From Galeopsis tetrahit (Eukaryota; Streptophyta; Magnoliopsida; Lamiales; Lamiaceae), in assembly GCA_963675135.1 (NCBI GenBank), contig OY776119.1:1426001-1490000 (forward strand): a stretch of DNA of 64,000 bases. Reading direction: 5' to 3'. A program made the translations under genes and the position numbers. This document shows, piece after piece, positions 59,217 to 64,000 of the stretch; position 1 is the first letter of the stretch; each line of letters begins with the position of its first letter. Under the pieces are notes generated by a model, which was not told where the DNA came from, made no database searches, and saw nothing but the letters and a program-made list of their open reading frames with translations.

Positions 59217-59288
59217 TTTAAAATTAATAAAAAATTCAAAGCGACACTTAATAAAAAATGGGAGGTAGTATATATTTTTTTTGACAAA

Positions 59289-59395
59289 GTGGGATAGCTC
59301 AAGTGGTTAGAGCACCACTACCTTGCCTTAGGTACTGGGTTCTAGTCTTGGGAGTTGAAAAAAGGGATGGATATTTAACTTCCAAAAAAAAAAAA
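59289..59395 (+). mobile_element. tRNA-derived SINE
   Basis: It has pol III box A TAGCTCAAGTGG (59295-59306), box B GGTTCTAGTCT (59338-59348, one base from consensus), then GGATGGATATTTAA and an A run at 59383-59394. Box spacing is tRNA-like but there is no cloverleaf 3' half, so this is a SINE rather than a tRNA gene. It is the same family as the truncated copy at 44260-44338. It lies just upstream of the cystatin-like gene. Confidence 0.85.
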
Positions 59396-59488
59396 TTTGT
59401 ATTTGTCGAATCTGTTGTTAATTGTGATGTGAAATTGAATGGGTGGTTTCGACAGGACGATGTTGTGTGTCACTCTTCGAGTTTTGGC

Positions 59489-61090
59489 ATGGAAAACGAA
59501 TGGCCTCCATTCAAAGAGTGTGTTCAATACAAGTTAGATTTGCTTCGTCCGTACTTTAGGAATTTCGAATGGGAACACGATGATGGCGATGAAATGAAAT
59601 TTGAATATCAAAGGAAACACGTTTTCGATTCTGATTCCGATTCTGATTCTGACACTGAAGACGATTCATATGACACTGAAGGCTTTACCCCTATCGTCTT
59701 AGTCGGATACAAACCCAGCACCCTGAGGGAATTCGTTAAACAAGTGCGCGAAAGCAGGGTACGTACCTCAATCCATTCATTACTTAGGGTGTGTTTTGAA
59801 ACTCTACAAACTCCTTCCATGCTCCCATTTTCAATTTTTTTTTTTTTTTTTGCAAAAATTTGTGTGAGACTGTGTCAATCTTTTTCTGTCTCTTTTAACG
59901 GGATAACCCATATTTTTATTCTTTTGTAAAAAAAAATGATAATGTGTAAGTGAAAAGTGATAATATTTTTACTAAAAGTGATTGTCACTCTTTACTTAAA
60001 CACCGTGCTCAAACATTATCACTTTTTATATATGACTGTGAGACAGCTCACGCTGTGAGACAGTCTCACCCAAGATTAATATATATATATATATTTTTAA
60101 TTTGTGAGATGACCTATGACAGAGAGCTTTTCAAAATAAGTGATTTTAAAAGAAGTTAGTTGTTTTTTAAAACACACTCTTAGAATTAATTTGCAACTAA
60201 CAATCATTTCTAGCTAAAAATAATTGTTGTGAATTTGAATTTGAATTTGGTTAGGGTTACGATTACGATATGGATGGGGAGTCGATTCCGCGTTATATGT
60301 GCAATCCTTTCGTTAGGTGCGATGAATATTTAATGCGTGCTTGCAAAAAGTATTTAAATGCTGGAATAGAACTAGCAATTAAGCATATCAATTCCAAGGT
60401 ATGACCTCCTGCTTTCTTTTGATTGTTTTGATTAAGAAATATGATTAAATAATATATTTAAGTACAAATGATGAAATGGTGAGAGAGAAAATAATAGACG
60501 AGTGTGAAATGAGAATGAGAAACTTATTGTGGCCGGAACATATATAAAATAAAAGTGTGAAACTTATAGTGGGACGGAGAAAGTATATCTTAGTTAATTA
60601 TCTACAATTATATACTCCCTCTGTTCCGCAACAAAGATAGTTGTAGTCAAATTTAACTAATATACCTATTTTATAATTCATATTCAATTCTATAAATCTG
60701 ATGTAAATTCCAAAACGTTTTATCTTAATTACTTTTAATTCAATGTTAATGAATAATTATCGAATAAGTTTAATTGAAGCATTTAATGTTTAAGTAAAAA
60801 ATGAAATTTGGTTATAGTAATAATTCATGAAACAATGCTTACTAATTTGTATCCAACTGCAGACAGGGAAGGTCTACAAACATGTGGACACCTTATCGGT
60901 TGTGCATGCCATGGGCAATCGCTGTTTCCTTTTTACATTTACTGCCAAAGTAGTTTCTGACAAAGAAGTTGCTGTTGAGACTTTTTTAGCAACGGTGTAT
61001 TCACCAGGACTTGTTTTTCACGAATATAAGCTTCTAGAGTGTTTGCTTAAACCAAAAGGTCCTGCTCCATGGGCTTATGTCGATTGGTAG
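59489..61090 (+). CDS. Cystatin-like (UPF0725-like) protein, three exons
   Basis: Exons 59489-59758, 60255-60398 and 60863-61090 are all phase 0 with GT-AG introns and give 213 residues. Exon 1: MENEWPPFKECVQYKLDLLR, then an acidic Asp/Ser run and FTPIVLVGYKPSTLREFVKQ. Exon 2: GYDYDMDGESIPRYMC and ACKKYLNAGIELAIKHINSK. Exon 3: TGKVYKHVDTLSVVHA, CFLFTFTAKV and the end of the fold, stop TAG 61088-61090. The order helix (AIKHIN), then beta hairpins (V-x-TLSVVHA and FTFTAKV), fits the cystatin/monellin-like fold of plant UPF0725-type proteins, whose function is poorly known; no QxVxG protease-binding motif is seen. The start is MENEWPP, also present in two fragment copies; an upstream exon at 56329 is possible. 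Intron 1 holds a MITE. Confidence 0.82.
59787..60179. mobile_element. Tourist-like MITE in intron 1 of the cystatin-like gene
   Basis: GGGTGTGTTTTGAAACTC and the inverted AAAACACACTC are flanked by TTA (59784-59786 and 60180-60182). The 393-bp interior holds a short GTGAGACAG inverted repeat. Confidence 0.72.
60440..60860. repeat. MITE end fragments in intron 2
   Basis: GTGGGACGGAGAAAGTAT (60571-60588) and ACTCCCTCTGTTCCGCAACAAAG (60614) are Stowaway-type termini facing away from each other, so they come from two truncated MITEs rather than one complete element. Confidence 0.5.
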
Positions 61091-61458
61091 TGTGGTCTAA
61101 AGAAAGAAGAATTGTTTGAGTCTTTATGCACTTACTTATTGCAACAACAAAAACTAGTCTAGTACAAATATTTTTATTTATTTTTTGGTTTAGTGGAATG
61201 TTCTCACTAAAGCATAGCCGTTAGATATTTATTGTAAGAATAGTTGTTAAAGTTTGTTATTCCATTAACGTTTTGATTATTTATAAATTAATTAGTACAA
61301 AAATAAGTTTCAATGATGAATGTCAACTAAAAGATGGAGTGTACTAAATTAATACAGAAATTCGAAATTGTTGTACCGGTTTTTGTCTGGGTGTATTGGT
61401 TATACGTTAATAAATAATATCATTTATATGTGAGTGGTTTTTTATGGATTGAAAAATA

Positions 61459-61730
61459 CTTCCTCCGTCCCATAGGAACTTGCACACTTGGGTGGACACA
61501 CAATTTAAGAAAATGTGTAATGAGTGATGTTTTGAGGGATAGTTTTGTAAAGTTTTATTAATAAAGTAAAGTAAAAAGTAGATTGAGTGTGGAAAAGTAA
61601 TGGCATATGGGTAAATAAGAGTATATTTTGAGGGTGCGGGTTATGAAGATATTTCCTTTTATGGAGTGTGCAAATTGGTATGGGACATTCATTTATAGAA
61701 AGTGTGCAAATTCATGTGGGACGGAGGAAG
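61459..61730. mobile_element. Stowaway-like MITE downstream of the cystatin-like gene
   Basis: CTTCCTCCGTCCC and GGGACGGAGGAAG are perfect inverted ends with TA on both sides. The length is 272 bp, the same family as 52151-52424. Confidence 0.88.
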
Positions 61731-61732
61731 TA

Positions 61733-63220
61733 ATAAAAAATGTTCTTGATGAACTCTTTAAGATTAAGGTTTGTTCTTGAGTTAGAACTTTGAAAAAGCT
61801 TGAGAAATAAGCTAAAATTAGGGTTGTGTGTTTTTAGGAATGAATTCGGATCACATTTATTTTGCCCTCCAAGAATTTATATACTAGGATACAATTTGCA
61901 TGCATTCATTGCTGACAGCTCAACACTAATCCACATATTAATGGAATTTGCTATTAGAGAGGTCACCTCATGCATTTAATGCATCTGCTTTGCATTAAAT
62001 GCCTATGCAATTAGCCATTATAAGTCCCATCTCACGTTATACTCGGCGTCGATCATACCACTTGCACCGCCTTTGATTTGTCAATGCTCAGAAGGTAAAT
62101 TCCATAGTTGTTTGATCGATGTTGCTCAAATCTAGGCTCAGGGCGAGCATCTTCTCTTTGGATCTTCTTATACTACTACATTCTTCTTGTCTTTAAGATA
62201 TCTTATTCGCCAATGACGTTGCTCGTCATCCTTCACTATGTCGATCATGCACCAGCTTCTCTGTCTACCTTTAAACAACCCACTACACATATAATACTTA
62301 TATACGTAAATTTATCGATTTTAAATAATTATTTAAATAAATTGTTAAAATACATTTGGTAGTTTTATAATTTTAGTGATATTACCAAAATTTTAATCAC
62401 ATGTTAGGCTTCTGGGTGTGTTTTAAGGGCTGCGTGACTTTCGCGCAATTTTCATCTATTTAAACAAACATAAATTTACTGTGAGGCTAAAAGTGTATGA
62501 AAAGGACCGAAAGTGATTTAATCTCATTCTTACATGATTAAAAGTGATTTAATCTCATTCTTATAGGACTAAAAGTAAAATATGTAACGGTTTATGTAAT
62601 TTTCATCCGTTAAAACTAACGGAAATATATTACAGAACAAAAAATGTATAAAAAAGGACCAAAAGTGATTTAACCTCATTCTTATAGGACAAAAAAAAAT
62701 GCAATTTCCCTTTAAAAGGTCAATATAAAATTTATAAAAGAAAGTGCGAGGAGTATAAAATAATACATCGAAGCAGTAGTAGTTTGAAAGAAAATATGAG
62801 ATAAAGGCTAACGACCTTTTAAAATTAAACTCAATAGTTATCAAAAGGTAAAATTATACTTACTAGTTACTACCTTTTAAAATTAAAATTACTGTTCTTT
62901 AAAAAATTATCTACACACAAAAATACACTTTTATTAAGGTTTTTTTTTTAAAGCAATTAGGGTTATTTATTAGAAACTTTTTTCTGTCATTTGAGATAGT
63001 GGGAATTAGAAAGGGAAATAAATTGTTTAATATAAGTGTAACACATTTTTATTTTGAATTTATTTGGATTATTTATTGAAAATAAAATTCGGCCCTTTGA
63101 GAGAGTATGAAGTGAAAATATTAAAAGAGTTTATTGACATTAAGAGCTAAAATTCACACCTCTACAACAATTTTAAAAAAAAATCAACAATTCAATTAAG
63201 GTCAAATCAATACTTAAGAT
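61733..63220. other. Intergenic DNA with short direct repeats
   Basis: No gene is recognised. AAAAGTGATTTAATCTCATTCTTATAGGAC-like units occur at about 62509, 62540 and 62660. The small ORFs at 62108 and 62569 have no recognisable domain. Confidence 0.5.
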
Positions 63221-63224
63221 TAGG

Positions 63225-63640
63225 GCTGACAATTCGTGCTATCGTGTCGTGTTTCGTGCCGACACGATAGTGACACGACACGATAAGGCCAAACACGAAC
63301 ACGACACGATAAGGATCTGTGTCGACACGACACGAACACGATAATTTTCGTGTCGACACGACACGATAACAACACGATAATTTTCATGTCGACGTGACAC
63401 GACACGATAACGACACGTAACACGATAACAACACGATAACGACACGATAAGAAAATAAATCAATTTAAAATTGTATTAAATATATAAAAAAATAATATAT
63501 TTATATAAATATAAAAAATTATCGTGTCATTATCGTGTTATTATCAGATACGTGTCATTATCGTGTCGTGTCATATCAGGTAAATAACAAGTTAACGGAT
63601 TGTTAACAGGTAAATGAGTTACCTGTTAATTTTATCGTGC
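63225..63640. repeat. CACGATA-rich degenerate repeat with a hAT-like left end
   Basis: It begins TAGGGCTGACAATT, a frequent plant repeat terminus, and continues with many ACACGATAA/CGACACGA units, then their inverse (TTATCGTGT) after 63520, forming a large imperfect foldback. The ORFs on the minus strand only reflect the repeats. Confidence 0.6.
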
Positions 63641-63689
63641 TTAACGTGTCAGACTTGATTTTATGGAGTGATTTGTTTTCATTGAAAGT

Positions 63690-64000
63690 CTTTTTTTTTT
63701 TTTTTTTTTTTCTATAGGTTAAGAAATGTCGAGCATTTTTTTTAAAGATGCTTTCTTCCGGAAGGTATGTTTTATGAGTATTATTTATGTTATTTATTTT
63801 TCTACACAATCTTTTCTATTTATTTTTTAGATTCTAGTATTATTTATTTTTCTTTACAATCTTTTCTATATTTATTGTTGACTTTTGTTTGTATTTATAT
63901 TCAATTTTTTTTAGGAAGAAAATATTCCGGTTCTGTTTTAATGTCTCCTAATCGCAATCTCAATCTCCACAATCAAGTCGCAATGTCTCCTAATCGCAAT
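63690..64000 (+). repeat. Copy of a dispersed repeat also at 35940-36140
   Basis: TTCCGGAAGGTATGTTTTATGAG, ACAATCTTTTCTAT, GTTGACTTTTGTTTG and GGAAGAAAATATTC occur in the same order as CTTCGAGAAGGTATGTTTCATAC and following blocks at 35958-36100. An AAG|GTATGT junction gives it an exon-intron look. The window ends inside it. Confidence 0.45.

Larger units (their letters stand above)
56725..59268. mobile_element. TA-flanked MITE split by a later insertion
   Basis: The left part 56725-57014 (CTACTCTCTCCATTTTTTAATAAGTGTCG) and right part 59226-59268 (inverse of that end) belong to the MITE family at 37774-38086. The ~2.2-kb gap between them is the element 57015-59216. TA flanks the joined MITE (56723-56724 and 59269-59270). 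Confidence 0.75.

Noticed and set aside
59289..59360. tRNA gene
   Set aside because: Boxes A and B are present but no acceptor stem or T-arm partner closes a cloverleaf, and the unit ends in an A run; a second copy has a SINE-type 17-bp duplication. It is a SINE.
63220..63463. Minus-strand ORFs rich in VVSLSCR repeats
   Set aside because: Produced by the CACGATA repeat array; not a gene.

Overview
This is nuclear DNA from a flowering plant, most likely a eudicot. The reasons are its AT-rich intergenic sequence, GT-AG introns, LTR retrotransposons primed by initiator-Met tRNA, Stowaway/Tourist-type MITEs, hAT- and Mutator-like non-autonomous elements, a tRNA-derived SINE and a SIRE/Maximus-type Copia element with an env-like ORF. 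I cannot name the species. No prokaryotic features, rRNA genes, ordinary tRNA genes or CRISPR arrays were seen.

Only two host-type genes can be supported, both near the right end and both on the + strand. One is a MAM33/p32 (mitochondrial glycoprotein family) gene at about 51.85-54.69 kb. Its targeting-peptide segment is out of frame with the rest, and its first intron holds a MITE and a Copia fragment. The other is a three-exon, 213-residue cystatin-like (UPF0725-like) gene at 59.49-61.09 kb. A possible extra upstream exon at 56.33-56.49 kb encodes an Arg-rich, presequence-like peptide. Broken copies of its first exon lie at about 19.0 kb and 37.7 kb on the minus strand, each next to Mutator-like material.

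Layout. 0.66-12.32 kb is a SIRE-type Copia element with two ~865-bp LTRs (about 99% identical by eye), remnant gag, pol broken by a stop and a frameshift, and an uninterrupted env-like ORF. A 1.86-kb solo LTR, itself carrying a Tourist MITE, sits in the end of that ORF. 13-33 kb is a mosaic: Mutator-like elements with internal hairpins, a dispersed gene-like repeat, two ~1.1-kb foldback-containing duplicates (17.5-18.5 and 31.5-32.7 kb), a probable Helitron (19.4-22.4 kb) and a dead Copia gag (25.4-26.5 kb). 32.7-35.5 kb is a large imperfect inverted repeat. 36.4-45 kb holds hAT-like elements, a second solo LTR (40.33-41.77 kb) inserted into a hAT target-site duplication, two more Mutator-like elements and a 5'-truncated SINE. 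46.3-51.5 kb holds a minisatellite and a local duplication. 54.7-64 kb contains the cystatin-like gene and insertions around it, including a 2.2-kb element that splits a MITE.

The window mainly records serial nesting of transposons around two small genes. Several nesting orders can be read directly from target-site duplications.
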